Shown piece by piece: positions 7,272-16,686 of a stretch of 64,000 bases of DNA. The translations under genes and the position numbers were made by a program. The first letter of the stretch is position 1. Each line of letters opens with the position of its first letter. The notes beneath the pieces are model-generated. The model ran no database searches. It had not been told where the DNA came from and saw only the letters and a program-made list of their open reading frames with translations. This DNA is from Bradyrhizobium iriomotense (lineage in GTDB: Bacteria > Pseudomonadota > Alphaproteobacteria > Rhizobiales > Xanthobacteraceae), in the NCBI RefSeq assembly GCF_018130765.1, contig NZ_JAFCJZ010000020.1, forward strand, positions 100,847 to 164,846. The letters run 5' to 3'.

Positions 7272-10055
7272 CTAATGGCCGGTGGAGCGCCGGTTCATCT
7301 CCTCCAAAAGCTCTCGCATTGCGTCGAACTGCGTGCCAAAACCCTTCCAGTCGCCGGATTTCAAGCGCTCCACCGCCTGATTGTAACGATCGAGCGCCTC
7401 CCGTGCCTGACTCTCCGACGGGCGTGTGACAGGCATTTCCTCCTTCGTGCTCGCGACCGGCTGCACCGCGCCGGGCTCGGTGAACAGGGCTGACAAGGCC
7501 TCGTCGAGCGTCTCCTTCATCACCACGTGTTCACCGTAGGCTGCGATCACGCGTTTCAGCTCCGGCAGGTGTCCGTGCTCCGCTCGCAAATAGAGTGGCG
7601 TGACATAGAGGATCGAGTTCTCGATCGGGATCACAAGCAGGTTCGCACCGCGAATCACCCGCGAGCCCATCTGATTCCAGAGCGTGATCTGTTGCGATAT
7701 CTCGGTGCTCTGATTGATCCGCGCCTCGATCTGGAACGGCCCGTAGACGAGCTTCTCCTTGGGAAACTCGTAGACAATCAGCTTGCCGTAGTCGGGCTCG
7801 TCGCAGCGTGCGGCCAGCCACGCGATCATATTGTCGCGGCGGCTGGGCACCATGGGAAGCATGAGGAAGAACTCGGCCTGCGGCTCACCGGGCAGCCGCA
7901 TGATGATGTAATATGGGGCCATCGTTGCAACGCCGCCGCCGCCCGGCTGGCGCGGAAACTGCCAGAGATCCTCGCGGTTATAGAAAACGTCGGCGGCCTC
8001 CATGTGATAGCTCTGATAGAGCTGCGCCTGAATCAGGAACAGGTCCTCCGGATAGCGAATGTGCCTCTGCAGATCGGCCGGCATGACCGAGAATGGCTTG
8101 AACAAGTCCGGAAAGATCCGCCGCCAGGTCGCGGCGATGGGATCGCCGGTGTCCATCAGATAGAAGTCGACGGTTCCGTTATAGGCATCGACGGTGACCT
8201 TCACCGAATTGCGGATGTAGTTGAGATCCTGGTCTTGCGCCGGCTGCGCGGAGGGGAAGTAGGAACTCACCGTGTAGGCGTCCTGCATCCAGAACATCCG
8301 CCCGTTACTGACGACCAGATATGGATCGTGATCGAGCCTGAGGAACGGAGCGATCGTTTGCACCCTTTCCCCGATATTGCGACGGATCATGATCCGGCTG
8401 TCGGCCGTGACGTAGCTTGAGAGCAGCAGGTTCGGGTCGTTGAAGTAGTAAGCGAACAGGCCTCTCCACACCATCGCTCCTATCGGAACGCCGCCGGTAC
8501 CGTCATAGGCCGCGTAAACATTGTCCTTTCCCTTCGGATAGTCGAACTCCGGCGTGCTCCCCTTGACGATGACGTAGTCGTCGCTTCGTTCGCCGTAGTA
8601 GATGCGCGGCTCGTGGATCTTGGGGCCTCCATCCGCGACCGGAGGGATATCCCGCAAATAGAGTAGCGGCAGTCCCTCGGTGCTCTTGCGCGTGACCGGG
8701 CTCATCACCGCGCCATTGCCGTGAGTGAACAGCACGTGGCGGTTGACCCATGTCTGGGCATTCGGCGGCAGCAGGGAGGCCCCCAGTTCGCGGGCCGAGA
8801 TCATGACGCTTTGGTAGGCGCCATCGAGCCAATAGCGATCAACGTCAAGGTGATGGAATTTGTAGTAGGTGCGGATCTCCTGGAGTTGCGCGTAGGTGTC
8901 CGACAAGGGCTGCCAGTCCCACAGCCTTATATTGTCGATTGTCGCCTTGTTGGCGTCGAGCGTCTTGAAGCTAAGCTTCTGTTCGGCAGCAAACGGCTTG
9001 GCTACGATCCGATCGAGATTGTATGCCTGCCGGGTGAGCGCGATGTTGCGTTCGATATAGGGCCTTTCCAGCTCCAATTCGCTTGGCTTGACGAAGAACT
9101 GCCGGAACAGCACGGGAACCACGCCGGACAGCACGAAAGACCCGATCACGACAAGCAGGAACGCGGCGGCAGGAAGCCGGTAGTTGCGCACCCGCAGGTT
9201 TGCCCACGCGGCGAGAGCCGCGATGACCGAAAGTCCGATCATCAGCCACAAGGCCGGCAGCCCCACGTGAACATCGGTGTAACTTGCACCGACGACCACG
9301 CCGTTATCGCCATAGAGCAGCAGATAGCGATCGAGAAAATGGGACCAGGCCTTCACCGCAAAGAGCAGACCGAGCAGTGCCGAGCCGTGGGCAATCACCG
9401 TCGGCGACATTGATCGGCGATGAATGTCGTATTCGATATCGCCGTGCACCCAGTAGATCGCTGCGGCGAAAAGCGCGCTCAGAACGAGCGCGAGCATCAT
9501 CCAGTTCTTGATGAGGATATAGGCGGGCAGTGAAAAGAGATAGAACCCGATGTCCTTGTTGTAGAGCGGATCGTCTGCGCCGTATGGCAGCTGATAGACA
9601 AACCGCAGGAAGACGCCCCAATTGCCGACTTCGGCCGATGCGACAAGCAGAGCGAGCAAAGCTGCGCCCCCTGCGATCAACCGGGGCCACGGTAACCGGT
9701 CGCGCACAAGGGCAAGCAGATCCGGCGGCGCGTTGCCCGCGGCGCTCCACACCGAAGCGGGGACTAGCTGTGTCGACCGCCGCCGGGCAAAGCGCAGTGC
9801 GAGCCATCCGTTCAACCAAAGGATGACGGCGGTTCCCGTCCAGACCGCAAGAAAGACGACGGCTTTGGCGCCGATTGTCGTCCAAAAAACCTGCAGATAG
9901 CCGATCGAGGAAAACCACAGCCAGTCGACCAGGAAGTCGCTCGCGAGCCAGAGCGGGATCAGGCAAATCCCAATGACAGCGGCCGCAACAATGAGCCCGA
10001 CCACGGCACTCTGCCTTGGTACCTTCCGTTCGGGTCCGGTGATCCCGATCGTCAT
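7272..10055 (-). CDS. UPF0182 family large membrane protein
   Basis: A 927-residue protein of the UPF0182/COG1615 family. The first ~330 residues contain about seven membrane helices (for example residues 18-45, 58-85, 120-145 and 175-200). The remaining ~600 residues are a large extracytoplasmic domain with family landmarks such as RPYIERNIALTRQAYNL, THGNGAVMSP, YYGERSDDYVIV and PEDLFLIQAQLY. The C-terminal tail is acidic and helical. The family is widespread, and no biochemical role is established. The start at 10055 is the only one that keeps the first helix. It is divergent from the YbaK gene, with 196 bp between. Confidence 0.92.
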   Translation of the reverse strand: MTIGITGPERKVPRQSAVVGLIVAAAVIGICLIPLWLASDFLVDWLWFSSIGYLQVFWTTIGAKAVVFLAVWTGTAVILWLNGWLALRFARRRSTQLVPASVWSAAGNAPPDLLALVRDRLPWPRLIAGGAALLALLVASAEVGNWGVFLRFVYQLPYGADDPLYNKDIGFYLFSLPAYILIKNWMMLALVLSALFAAAIYWVHGDIEYDIHRRSMSPTVIAHGSALLGLLFAVKAWSHFLDRYLLLYGDNGVVVGASYTDVHVGLPALWLMIGLSVIAALAAWANLRVRNYRLPAAAFLLVVIGSFVLSGVVPVLFRQFFVKPSELELERPYIERNIALTRQAYNLDRIVAKPFAAEQKLSFKTLDANKATIDNIRLWDWQPLSDTYAQLQEIRTYYKFHHLDVDRYWLDGAYQSVMISARELGASLLPPNAQTWVNRHVLFTHGNGAVMSPVTRKSTEGLPLLYLRDIPPVADGGPKIHEPRIYYGERSDDYVIVKGSTPEFDYPKGKDNVYAAYDGTGGVPIGAMVWRGLFAYYFNDPNLLLSSYVTADSRIMIRRNIGERVQTIAPFLRLDHDPYLVVSNGRMFWMQDAYTVSSYFPSAQPAQDQDLNYIRNSVKVTVDAYNGTVDFYLMDTGDPIAATWRRIFPDLFKPFSVMPADLQRHIRYPEDLFLIQAQLYQSYHMEAADVFYNREDLWQFPRQPGGGGVATMAPYYIIMRLPGEPQAEFFLMLPMVPSRRDNMIAWLAARCDEPDYGKLIVYEFPKEKLVYGPFQIEARINQSTEISQQITLWNQMGSRVIRGANLLVIPIENSILYVTPLYLRAEHGHLPELKRVIAAYGEHVVMKETLDEALSALFTEPGAVQPVASTKEEMPVTRPSESQAREALDRYNQAVERLKSGDWKGFGTQFDAMRELLEEMNRRSTGH

Positions 10056-10251
10056 GGCTTGATCATAGCGGAAATGAGGGACGCCCGCCCCTCGATTTTA
10101 CGGTCGGGCGGCGCTCGCCTACTCTACCGCCGACAGCACTCGTATCCCGACGATCCCGGGTCTATAATCAGGCAGCCGCCCATCGTATGGCGAGTGTCTG
10201 CAGGATCGACCTCACGGTGGATGGTTTCCATTCAGCATCGGAGGTGATGTC

Positions 10252-10722
10252 ATGGCCATTGCTCCCACGCTCCAGAAATACCTAGCCGCTGAGAACATCC
10301 AGTACGAGGTGATCCCGCACGAACTCAGCATGACGTCCGCTCGAACGGCCGAGGCATGCCATATCTCGGGCGACCGCCTCGCCAAGGGCATCGTGTTGCG
10401 GCGCGACGGCGGATACATGCTGGCCGTCTTGCCCGCATCGCATCACCTCCGCCTGTCGGACCTGAGGACAAGCCTCGGCGACAATGTCCACATGGCCGAT
10501 GAAACCGAGATCAATCGGCTGTTCAGCGACTGTGCACACGGTGCAGTTCCTGCCGTCGGCAAATGCTACGGATTGGATGTCATCGTCGACGACAGCATCG
10601 AGGCACAGCCGGACATCTATATGGAAGCCGGCGATCATGAGACGCTGCTTCATATGGGTCACGCGCAGTTTGCGCGCCTGACGGCCGACGCACCGCACGG
10701 GCGCTTCAGCGCGCATGACTGA
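10252..10722 (+). CDS. YbaK/EbsC-type aminoacyl-tRNA deacylase domain protein
   Basis: A 156-residue single-domain protein of the YbaK/ProX superfamily. Members hydrolyse mischarged tRNAs in trans (for example Ala-tRNA-Pro or Cys-tRNA-Pro). The family layout is visible: an N-terminal helix, then a Lys in LAKGIVLRRD, then AVLPASHHLRL, and the C-terminal GAVPAVGKCYGLDVIVD strand-loop that forms the substrate pocket. The ATG at 10252 has a near-perfect ribosome site GGAGGTGAT at 10240-10248. Exact tRNA specificity cannot be read. The CBS-domain gene follows 182 bp later. Confidence 0.85.
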   Translation: MAIAPTLQKYLAAENIQYEVIPHELSMTSARTAEACHISGDRLAKGIVLRRDGGYMLAVLPASHHLRLSDLRTSLGDNVHMADETEINRLFSDCAHGAVPAVGKCYGLDVIVDDSIEAQPDIYMEAGDHETLLHMGHAQFARLTADAPHGRFSAHD

Positions 10723-10904
10723 GGATCTTGTATACCGCCCATTGCCTTTGCGGTCCTGGGCGGGAACTCTGGCCGCGAGGTCGCCGTCATACTGGTCAGC
10801 AGGGTGGCGGCGAGAGTGTCTGCATTTGTCTGGTCGGAGTTCGGAAGATGGGGGTGCCGCTGCATTGCATCAACGCACTTGAAACCCACGAACGGAGGCT
10901 CGCC

Positions 10905-11324
10905 ATGAAAGTCAAAGACGTGATGCACAAGGGTGTCGACTGGGTCAGCCCCGACACCCCAATCACCGAGCTTGCCAAACTGATGCGGGCGCATGACATC
11001 GGCTGCATTCCGATTGGCGAGGACGACAAGCTGGTCGGAATGGTGACCGACCGCGATATCGTCTGCAAAGGGCTTGCGAGCCACAGCTTCGATGCCGGCC
11101 GCGCGAAGGCGCGTGACGTGATGACCGAGGGCATCCATTGCTGCCGCGAGGACGATGACCTCGCCAAGGCGATGCATCATATGGAGAAGCTGCAGGTCCG
11201 CAGGCTGCCGGTGATCAACAAGAGCAAGCGGATGGTCGGCATCATCAGCCTGGGTGACGTCAGCCATTCCACGTCGGGTGATATGCTGACCGAGACCGTC
11301 AGGAGCGTTTCGGCGCATCATTGA
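10905..11324 (+). CDS. CBS-domain pair protein
   Basis: A 139-residue protein made of two CBS repeats. The first ends in GCIPIGEDDKLVGMVTDRDI (about residues 30-52) and the second in RRLPVINKSKRMVGIISLGD (about 98-118). Stand-alone CBS pairs bind adenine nucleotides and act as energy sensors. The ATG at 10905 is supported by GGAGG at 10894-10898; the upstream open frame to 10728 is not coding-like. Paralogues in this genus often lie near stress or nitrogen genes, but no partner is obvious here. Confidence 0.88.
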   Translation: MKVKDVMHKGVDWVSPDTPITELAKLMRAHDIGCIPIGEDDKLVGMVTDRDIVCKGLASHSFDAGRAKARDVMTEGIHCCREDDDLAKAMHHMEKLQVRRLPVINKSKRMVGIISLGDVSHSTSGDMLTETVRSVSAHH

Positions 11325-11461
11325 ACTTGCGGCCAGGACATATGGCAGGGCTCCTCTCGTGATCGCCACTCGAACAGGCGTTGAGGGGAGCCCGAGCCAT
11401 GCGCTCGTCAGCAACCATCACGCCGCGCAGAAGCGACCGCGCGATGTGGTTGATTTTGCGC

Positions 11462-13279
11462 CTACGCGATCAAACGCTGCACCAATTCCGACTCACTCGA
11501 GTACGTCAGGAGCGCCTCGTGAGTCGCCCGGGTAATCCCAACATAGGTCAGCCGGACACACTCCTCGACGGTCTCGCCGTGGCGGCCGAGCAAGCCCAAG
11601 CCGGCAATCGCGACGCAGGGAAACTCCAGCCCTTTCGCGGTGTGCATGCTCAAGAACCGCACGGCCACCCGCTTGATCGAAATTCTGTTGCGATTGTCCT
11701 TGGCCATATCGATCGGCACATCATGCCTGGCGAGTATCTGCTCGACCCGCCCGCCGATCCAGTGCTCGGGGTAGAGACACGCCATCTGCGACCACTCGTA
11801 CCCGGCCTTTTTCCTATCGAGAAACCACTCGGCGACGCAGTGAGCTTCTGCGTCGATGCTCACGCATCGCCGCACGGCCGGCTCCACGCCCTGCCGGCCC
11901 GCATCTTCGGGCAACAGGATGGCGTGCTCATCGTCGGCCGTGATGCCCGGAGCGCCAATGACGTCTGCAGCGAAGCGTTTCGCGAAGGCAACGATTTGCG
12001 CAGTGTTGCGGTAGTTGACTTTCAATACGCTCGTTCTGCCCTTGGCCTCAATTCCGAGCTGGCTCCATACCGGGCGTTCACGCCCCTTGTAGATGGCCTG
12101 GATGTCGTCGTAGACGACCATCAGCGCCTTCGTGTGCGGGTTCACCATCTTGGCCGCGAGCGCGAGCCATTGCGGCTCGAAGTCGTGTGCCTCGTCGATC
12201 AGGACAGCGTCGTACTGCTCCGTCGGGATATGGCCTTGATCTACCGCCTTCATCACCTCTGAAACGCTCGCAGCCAGCCGCTTTGCGTAGTCCGGATAAT
12301 CTCGCTCGGATGGGGCGGGGACCCCATAAGTCCGCAGCATCCGGTAACACCAGGAATGAAAGGTGAGGACCTGAACGCGGTTCTCCACGCCTCTGCTCTG
12401 CATGGCATCCTCAAGTCGCCCGGCGATGCCATTGGCGTAGCACAGGATGAGCACCGGCTTGGCCGCCGCACGCGCCAGATACTCGGCTCGAAAGGCAAGG
12501 ATCAGGGTCTTGCCCGATCCGGCGACGCCGCGAATAATTCGATGCCCCTCTCCCAGACTGCGCGCGAACTGCTCCTGATGCAGGTCCATGACTGCAAGCG
12601 TCCGGTCCGAAGGATCGGCGGCAGGGGCGTCGTCCAAGGGCAGGGCAATCTGTCGTATGCGGATTTCCGGAAAGAGCAGCGCCCGCAGGCGGTCGAATTG
12701 CGGCATGGACAGCGGCTCTTCGGGACGCGGATGAACCATGTTCCACAATCTGGTGCGGAATTCTTCGGGATCCGCGGTCTCCGTCATTTCATCCTTGAAA
12801 AGACACAGATGCCCGGCCAGCACCTCCTTGAGATTGGTCTGATCGAACTGCTTGAGCGTGATGTTCGTGAAGACGGCCCCGAAGCCGAACGGGACAATGG
12901 ACCGGCCCACAAAGCGATGACCAGGCGGAAACAACAATTGTCCATCGCGCTCCAGCGTGCGCACGACCTCGAGCGTGTACCTGCGAGCCTGCTCGAGGGG
13001 ATTGCTCTCCCGTACGACACCACGATTGGTAAGCAACTCGACCTTTGTCTTGTCCGCCGAAACAATCGTCTCCAGGCGCCAGTCTTTCACCTCGAGCACG
13101 AGCAGGCCGTTCGCGGGGTGAACGATAATGAAATCCGGATGCCGGTTGTGAGGGCCGACAGGGAGATTGTGCCAAACGACAGCGTTCTCTTCGAGGAAGT
13201 CCTTGAGCCGTTCCGCCAGTCGTAGCTCCCCACGACTGTCAAAGCGTGCGAAGCCGAGACTGGGGATCAGTATGGCCAT
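11462..13279 (-). CDS. NERD nuclease-domain / UvrD-like superfamily 1 helicase
   Basis: A 605-residue fusion. Residues ~10-140 are a NERD (nuclease-related) domain with PDFIIVHPANGLLVLEVKDW carrying the D...E-x-K catalytic pattern. From about residue 230 there is an SF1 helicase core: Q/Walker A (RGVAGSGKT), Walker B (VLIDEAHDF), motif III-like VVYDDIQAIY, motif IV-like VNYRNT, and C-terminal SMHTAKGLEFP and RLTYVGITRA. The ATG at 13279 is preferred; a GTG at 13309 in frame would add ten residues and neither has a clear ribosome site. Such proteins are suspected in DNA repair or defence. It sits 120 bp from a tRNA-Glu gene. Confidence 0.88.
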   Translation of the reverse strand: MAILIPSLGFARFDSRGELRLAERLKDFLEENAVVWHNLPVGPHNRHPDFIIVHPANGLLVLEVKDWRLETIVSADKTKVELLTNRGVVRESNPLEQARRYTLEVVRTLERDGQLLFPPGHRFVGRSIVPFGFGAVFTNITLKQFDQTNLKEVLAGHLCLFKDEMTETADPEEFRTRLWNMVHPRPEEPLSMPQFDRLRALLFPEIRIRQIALPLDDAPAADPSDRTLAVMDLHQEQFARSLGEGHRIIRGVAGSGKTLILAFRAEYLARAAAKPVLILCYANGIAGRLEDAMQSRGVENRVQVLTFHSWCYRMLRTYGVPAPSERDYPDYAKRLAASVSEVMKAVDQGHIPTEQYDAVLIDEAHDFEPQWLALAAKMVNPHTKALMVVYDDIQAIYKGRERPVWSQLGIEAKGRTSVLKVNYRNTAQIVAFAKRFAADVIGAPGITADDEHAILLPEDAGRQGVEPAVRRCVSIDAEAHCVAEWFLDRKKAGYEWSQMACLYPEHWIGGRVEQILARHDVPIDMAKDNRNRISIKRVAVRFLSMHTAKGLEFPCVAIAGLGLLGRHGETVEECVRLTYVGITRATHEALLTYSSESELVQRLIA

Positions 13280-13398
13280 GTTACGACCGCGAGCGCCATT
13301 GCAGACCACCTTGTGAGGCTACGTGCGTAGCAGAGCGGTCTCTCCAGGCTCACATGGTTGCCTAGAGTGTGCAGCTTTTCAATGGCTTAGGATTTGTC

Positions 13399-13473
13399 TG
13401 GCGCTCCCTAGGGGAATCGAACCCCTGTTTCAGCCTTGAGAGGGCCGCGTCCTAACCGCTAGACGAAGGGAGC
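13399..13473 (-). tRNA. tRNA-Glu (anticodon CUC), CCA encoded
   Basis: Read on the minus strand from 13473: a 7-bp acceptor stem GCTCCCT / AGGGAGC, a D arm with GG, an anticodon arm CGGCC-CTCTCAA-GGCTG giving anticodon CUC (reads GAG), and a T arm CAGGG-GTTCGAT-CCCCT-like. The discriminator is G and the CCA end is encoded (13401-13399). The structure is canonical. Confidence 0.95.
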
Positions 13474-13538
13474 GTGAGGCGTACGACATAGCCGCGAATT
13501 TTGCCGGCGGCAAGCCTCGATCGGGGTTTCTCTCAGCT

Positions 13539-13660
13539 GTCGTCCTGGCGAAGGCCAGGACCCATTGCCCCAAGTCGCAATTGTTGCGTGCAGAGTTAAC
13601 GCCGAGTCCCCGTAATCATACCCGCCTGTGGTTATGGGTCCTGGCTTTCGCCAGGACGAC
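13539..13660. repeat. dispersed inverted repeat, CCTGGCGAAxGCCAGGAC family, copy 1
   Basis: Outer arms GTCGTCCTGGCGAAGGCCAGG and its near-complement at the right end bracket a ~65-bp centre; each arm is itself a small hairpin. A second copy lies at 32191-32310 with the same arms (CCAGGACCCAT / ATGGGTCCTGG). It lies between tRNA-Glu and the DUF6476-like gene. Confidence 0.8.
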
Positions 13661-13686
13661 GGCGGGGGTGAGTTTCCCGGGCCGCC

Positions 13687-14031
13687 TCACGGCTCATTGG
13701 CAAATTTCAGCTTTCCTGCCGGCTTCAACGTGTGGGCATCAAAAGTGCGGATCTCTATGACCCCGCCCACATCGAGCGTGACCACGAGGCGGTCGCCGGC
13801 GACGCCGGTCGAGACGATCTTGGCGCCCTTCGGCAGGGTGGCGGTGACGTCGCCGGCGGTTTCGACCGCCCTTCCCTCCGACTTGAAAAGGCGGTAGCCC
13901 ACCGCGATCAGAACGGCGCAGATCGCCAGCGCCGTGGTCAACCCCGCGATCAGCATCATCCGCCGCACCCGCGCGAACAGCGCGGCCTGCTCGGGGGTCG
14001 GTTCGGGAACAGCGGTATCAGACGTCGTCAT
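13687..14031 (-). CDS. DUF6476-like single-pass membrane protein
   Basis: A 114-residue protein. An N-terminal cytoplasmic segment is followed by one membrane helix (about residues 26-50, LIAGLTTALAICAVLIAVGY) and a small periplasmic beta domain (LPKGAKIVSTGVAGDRLVVTL, then VIEIRTFDAHTL). The length, layout and position divergent from an RluA-type synthase match DUF6476 proteins of alphaproteobacteria, as far as I recall. Function is unknown. Its ATG (14031-14029) overlaps the ATG of the divergent gene by two bases. Confidence 0.75.
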   Translation of the reverse strand: MTTSDTAVPEPTPEQAALFARVRRMMLIAGLTTALAICAVLIAVGYRLFKSEGRAVETAGDVTATLPKGAKIVSTGVAGDRLVVTLDVGGVIEIRTFDAHTLKPAGKLKFANEP

Positions 14032-15037
14032 GGAAAACTCTGGGTCAGCGCAAAGGTTGGAGGTTGTCGTCGCCGGCGACGAGGGCTCGCCCCGGCTCGA
14101 CCGCGTGCTGGCGGCGCACCTCACCGACCTGTCGCGATCGCGGCTGAAAGCCCTGATTTTGGCGGGCGCGGTGAGCCTGAAGGCTTCCGCTGTCCGCGAC
14201 CCCGCTTATCACGTCGCATCCGGCGATACGATCATAATCGACGTGCCGGAGGCCGCCCCGGCCGAGCCGAAAGGCGAGGATATCGCCCTCGATATCGTGT
14301 TCGAGGACGACGACATCATCGTCATCAACAAGCCCAAGGGCCTCGTCGTCCACCCCGCGGCCGGCCACGAGACCGGCACGCTGGTCAACGCGCTGATCGC
14401 CCATTGCGGAGCTTCGCTGTCAGGCATCGGCGGGGTGCGCCGGCCCGGCATCGTGCACCGTCTGGACAAGGACACGACAGGGCTGATGGTGGTCGCCAAG
14501 AACGACCTCGCCCATGCCTCGCTGTCAGCTCAGTTCGCCGACCACGGCCGCACCGGCGAGATGCGGCGCGGCTACATGGCCTTCGCCTGGGGCGTGCCGA
14601 ACCGGCATCGCGGCACCGTCGATGCGCCGATCGATCGCCATCCGCATGCGCGGGAGAAGATGGCGGTGCGCCAGGGCGGACGCGAGGCGGTGACGCATTG
14701 GGAGATCCTGGAGAGTTTTTCGGGGCGCGACGGCAAGCCGGTGGCCGCCCTTCTCGCCTGCCAGCTCGAGACCGGACGCACCCACCAGATCCGCGTCCAC
14801 CTCGCCCATATCGGCCACCCCCTGATGGGAGATTCCGTCTATGGCCCGCATTTCAAGACCAAGGCCAATCAGCTCGGGCCGGAATCGCAGGGAGCGTTGA
14901 CCGCACTTGGACGGCAGGCCCTGCATGCTTATCTGCTGGTATTGGAGCACCCGAGGACGGGAGAATTACTCCACTGGGAGGCGCCTCTGCCGGAGGATTT
15001 GCTTCTCCTGGAGGGCGCCCTCAAAGCGGCGCTATGA
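14030..15037 (+). CDS. RluA/RluD-family rRNA pseudouridine synthase
   Basis: A 335-residue pseudouridine synthase. Residues ~10-75 form an S4 RNA-binding domain (SRSRLKALILAGAVSL). The catalytic domain follows, with INKPKGLVVHPAAGH and the active-site Asp in PGIVHRLDKDTTG, then LETGRTHQIRVHLAHIGHPLMGD near the end. This is the full RluC/RluD arrangement, and the S4 domain plus sequence favour the 23S rRNA modifiers. The ATG at 14030 overlaps the divergent DUF6476-like start codon; the frame is open to 13934, but that would put most of the extra part inside the neighbour. Confidence 0.92.
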   Translation: MENSGSAQRLEVVVAGDEGSPRLDRVLAAHLTDLSRSRLKALILAGAVSLKASAVRDPAYHVASGDTIIIDVPEAAPAEPKGEDIALDIVFEDDDIIVINKPKGLVVHPAAGHETGTLVNALIAHCGASLSGIGGVRRPGIVHRLDKDTTGLMVVAKNDLAHASLSAQFADHGRTGEMRRGYMAFAWGVPNRHRGTVDAPIDRHPHAREKMAVRQGGREAVTHWEILESFSGRDGKPVAALLACQLETGRTHQIRVHLAHIGHPLMGDSVYGPHFKTKANQLGPESQGALTALGRQALHAYLLVLEHPRTGELLHWEAPLPEDLLLLEGALKAAL

Positions 15038-15254
15038 CGCAGGCCTTTTAAGAAAGGCGTTACATTACAAAAAGTTATAGCTGCCACACGGGGACGTGAC
15101 GTCAGCAATCCTTCCCTTTTCGACCCCCCATGGGGTATATTGCGCCTGCGTTGGAAATGACCAGCGCGGAACATCGCAGCCCGGCCGGCTTTGACACAGC
15201 GGTCGTCTGCCTGGCCCGCCGCTATCGGGGGCCTGAACCTTTGGAGGGCGCACT

Positions 15255-16154
15255 ATGGCCCGTACCGCTGCTTTGCCGGTCCTCAATGGAGAATCCGGCT
15301 TATCTCGCTACCTCGCCGAGATCCGCAAGTTCCCGATGCTGGAACCCCAGCAGGAATACATGCTCGCCAAGCGTTGGCGCGAGCATGACGATCGCGACGC
15401 GGCGCACCAACTCGTCACCAGCCATCTCCGCCTCGTGGCCAAGATCGCCATGGGCTATCGCGGCTACGGCCTGCCGATCTCCGAGGTCGTCTCGGAAGGC
15501 AATGTCGGCCTCATGCAGGCGGTGAAGCGTTTCGAACCCGAGAAGGGGTTCCGTCTCGCCACCTACGCCATGTGGTGGATCAAGGCGTCGATTCAAGAGT
15601 ACATCCTGCGTTCCTGGTCGCTCGTGAAGATGGGCACCACCGCGAACCAGAAGAAGCTGTTCTTCAACCTGCGCAAGGCGAAGAGCAAGATCAACGCGCT
15701 GGACGAGGGCGATCTCCGTCCCGACCAGGTCGCGACCATTGCCAAGCGCCTCGGCGTAACGGACCAGGACGTGATCGACATGAACCGCCGCCTCGGTGGC
15801 GACGCGTCGCTCAATGCCCCGATCCGCGACGACGGCGAAGCCGGCGAATGGCAGGACTGGCTGGTCGACAACACGCCCAACCAGGAAGCCTTGATGGCGG
15901 AGCACGAGGAGTATGATCACCGCCGTGACGCCCTGAACGGCGCTATGGGCGTGCTCAACCCGCGCGAACGCCGCATCTTCGAGGCCCGCCGCCTCGCCGA
16001 TGAGCCGATGACGCTGGAAGACCTTGCCGCCGAGTTCGGCGTGTCGCGCGAGCGCGTCCGCCAGATCGAGGTCCGCGCCTTCGAGAAGGTGCAGTCCGCG
16101 GTCAAGGGCACGATCGCAAGGCAGGAACAGGCCGCGCTGGAAGCCGCGCATTAA
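15255..16154 (+). CDS. rpoH: RNA polymerase sigma-32 factor RpoH
   Basis: A 299-residue heat-shock sigma factor. Region 2 is clear (HLRLVAKIAMGYRGYGLPISE, then GFRLATYAMWWIKASIQEYI). The RpoH box NQKKLFFNLRKAK (about 131-143) separates RpoH from other sigma-70 members. Region 4 ends with a helix-turn-helix (LEDLAAEFGVSRERVRQIE). The ATG at 15255 has GGAGGG at 15243-15248. Bradyrhizobium species carry several rpoH genes; which paralogue this is cannot be told without comparison. The upstream 200 bp contain a 10-bp palindrome CCCCATGGGG at 15126-15135 followed by TATATT, a possible promoter, but no obvious ROSE thermometer. Confidence 0.95.
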   Translation: MARTAALPVLNGESGLSRYLAEIRKFPMLEPQQEYMLAKRWREHDDRDAAHQLVTSHLRLVAKIAMGYRGYGLPISEVVSEGNVGLMQAVKRFEPEKGFRLATYAMWWIKASIQEYILRSWSLVKMGTTANQKKLFFNLRKAKSKINALDEGDLRPDQVATIAKRLGVTDQDVIDMNRRLGGDASLNAPIRDDGEAGEWQDWLVDNTPNQEALMAEHEEYDHRRDALNGAMGVLNPRERRIFEARRLADEPMTLEDLAAEFGVSRERVRQIEVRAFEKVQSAVKGTIARQEQAALEAAH

Positions 16155-16194
16155 GCGGGCTTACGCGGTAAGAGATTGGCGGATCGAAAGACAG

Positions 16195-16221
16195 AAAGCC
16201 GGCGGCAACGCCGGCTTTTTT
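16195..16221 (+). terminator. rho-independent terminator of rpoH
   Basis: AAAGCCGGC - GGCAAC - GCCGGCTTT followed by more T residues, 41 bp after the rpoH stop. Confidence 0.9.
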
Positions 16222-16336
16222 GTTGAGGTGTGAGCTGCGGCACGTTTCGCGGAGACGCCAGCGGGGTCCTTGAACGCCTGCGACGGGTCGCCCGACAAAC
16301 TCTTGTCGGGCCACATCCAGAGAACGGATACGCGCC

Positions 16337-16678
16337 GTGTCGATCATCCTGCAATCCACCGTCGGCGGCTTCGAAGCCCAGTTCATGCGCAAGCTGCCGC
16401 TGGTCGAGCAGGCGATGCGCGAGCACGGGCTGGAGCCATCCGAGTTCGTGATATCGAAGGATTATGCGGGCACAGCGACGATCCCGCTCATGGGTCCGTT
16501 CTTCTTCAGCTACAGCGTGTTCTTCGGCGAGGAGACGTTCACCGTCACCGAGCCGAACGACATGGTGTTCCTGGACTACTTCTTCAAACGCGTGCTGGCG
16601 GCAGATGGACCGCCCGAATTGCCGCAACGGCCGGGCCTGATCCGGCGGCTGTTCGGCTGGATGGCTCAGCCGGTGTGA
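16337..16678 (+). CDS. hypothetical protein, 113 aa
   Basis: A small soluble protein without a recognised domain. It is mixed alpha/beta, with a central aromatic strand MGPFFFSYSVFFG and a basic C-terminus (RRLFGWM). Coding character is supported by the lack of a plausible competitor in other frames and by a natural start just after GAGAACGG (16319-16326). It is preceded by the rpoH terminator and followed by an inverted repeat. Function is unknown. Confidence 0.6.
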   Translation: MSIILQSTVGGFEAQFMRKLPLVEQAMREHGLEPSEFVISKDYAGTATIPLMGPFFFSYSVFFGEETFTVTEPNDMVFLDYFFKRVLAADGPPELPQRPGLIRRLFGWMAQPV

Positions 16679-16686
16679 CGCCTTCC

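Noticed and set aside
13399..13660. Attachment site at tRNA-Glu
   Set aside because: No integrase and no duplicated tRNA 3' end found in the window.
15100..15110. TGACGTCA palindrome upstream of rpoH
   Set aside because: An 8-bp palindrome alone is expected by chance in this length; no second copy.
15061..15254. ROSE-type RNA thermometer before rpoH
   Set aside because: Only a small SD-pairing hairpin (CCTTTGGAGG) is visible; no multi-stem leader or typical ROSE wording.
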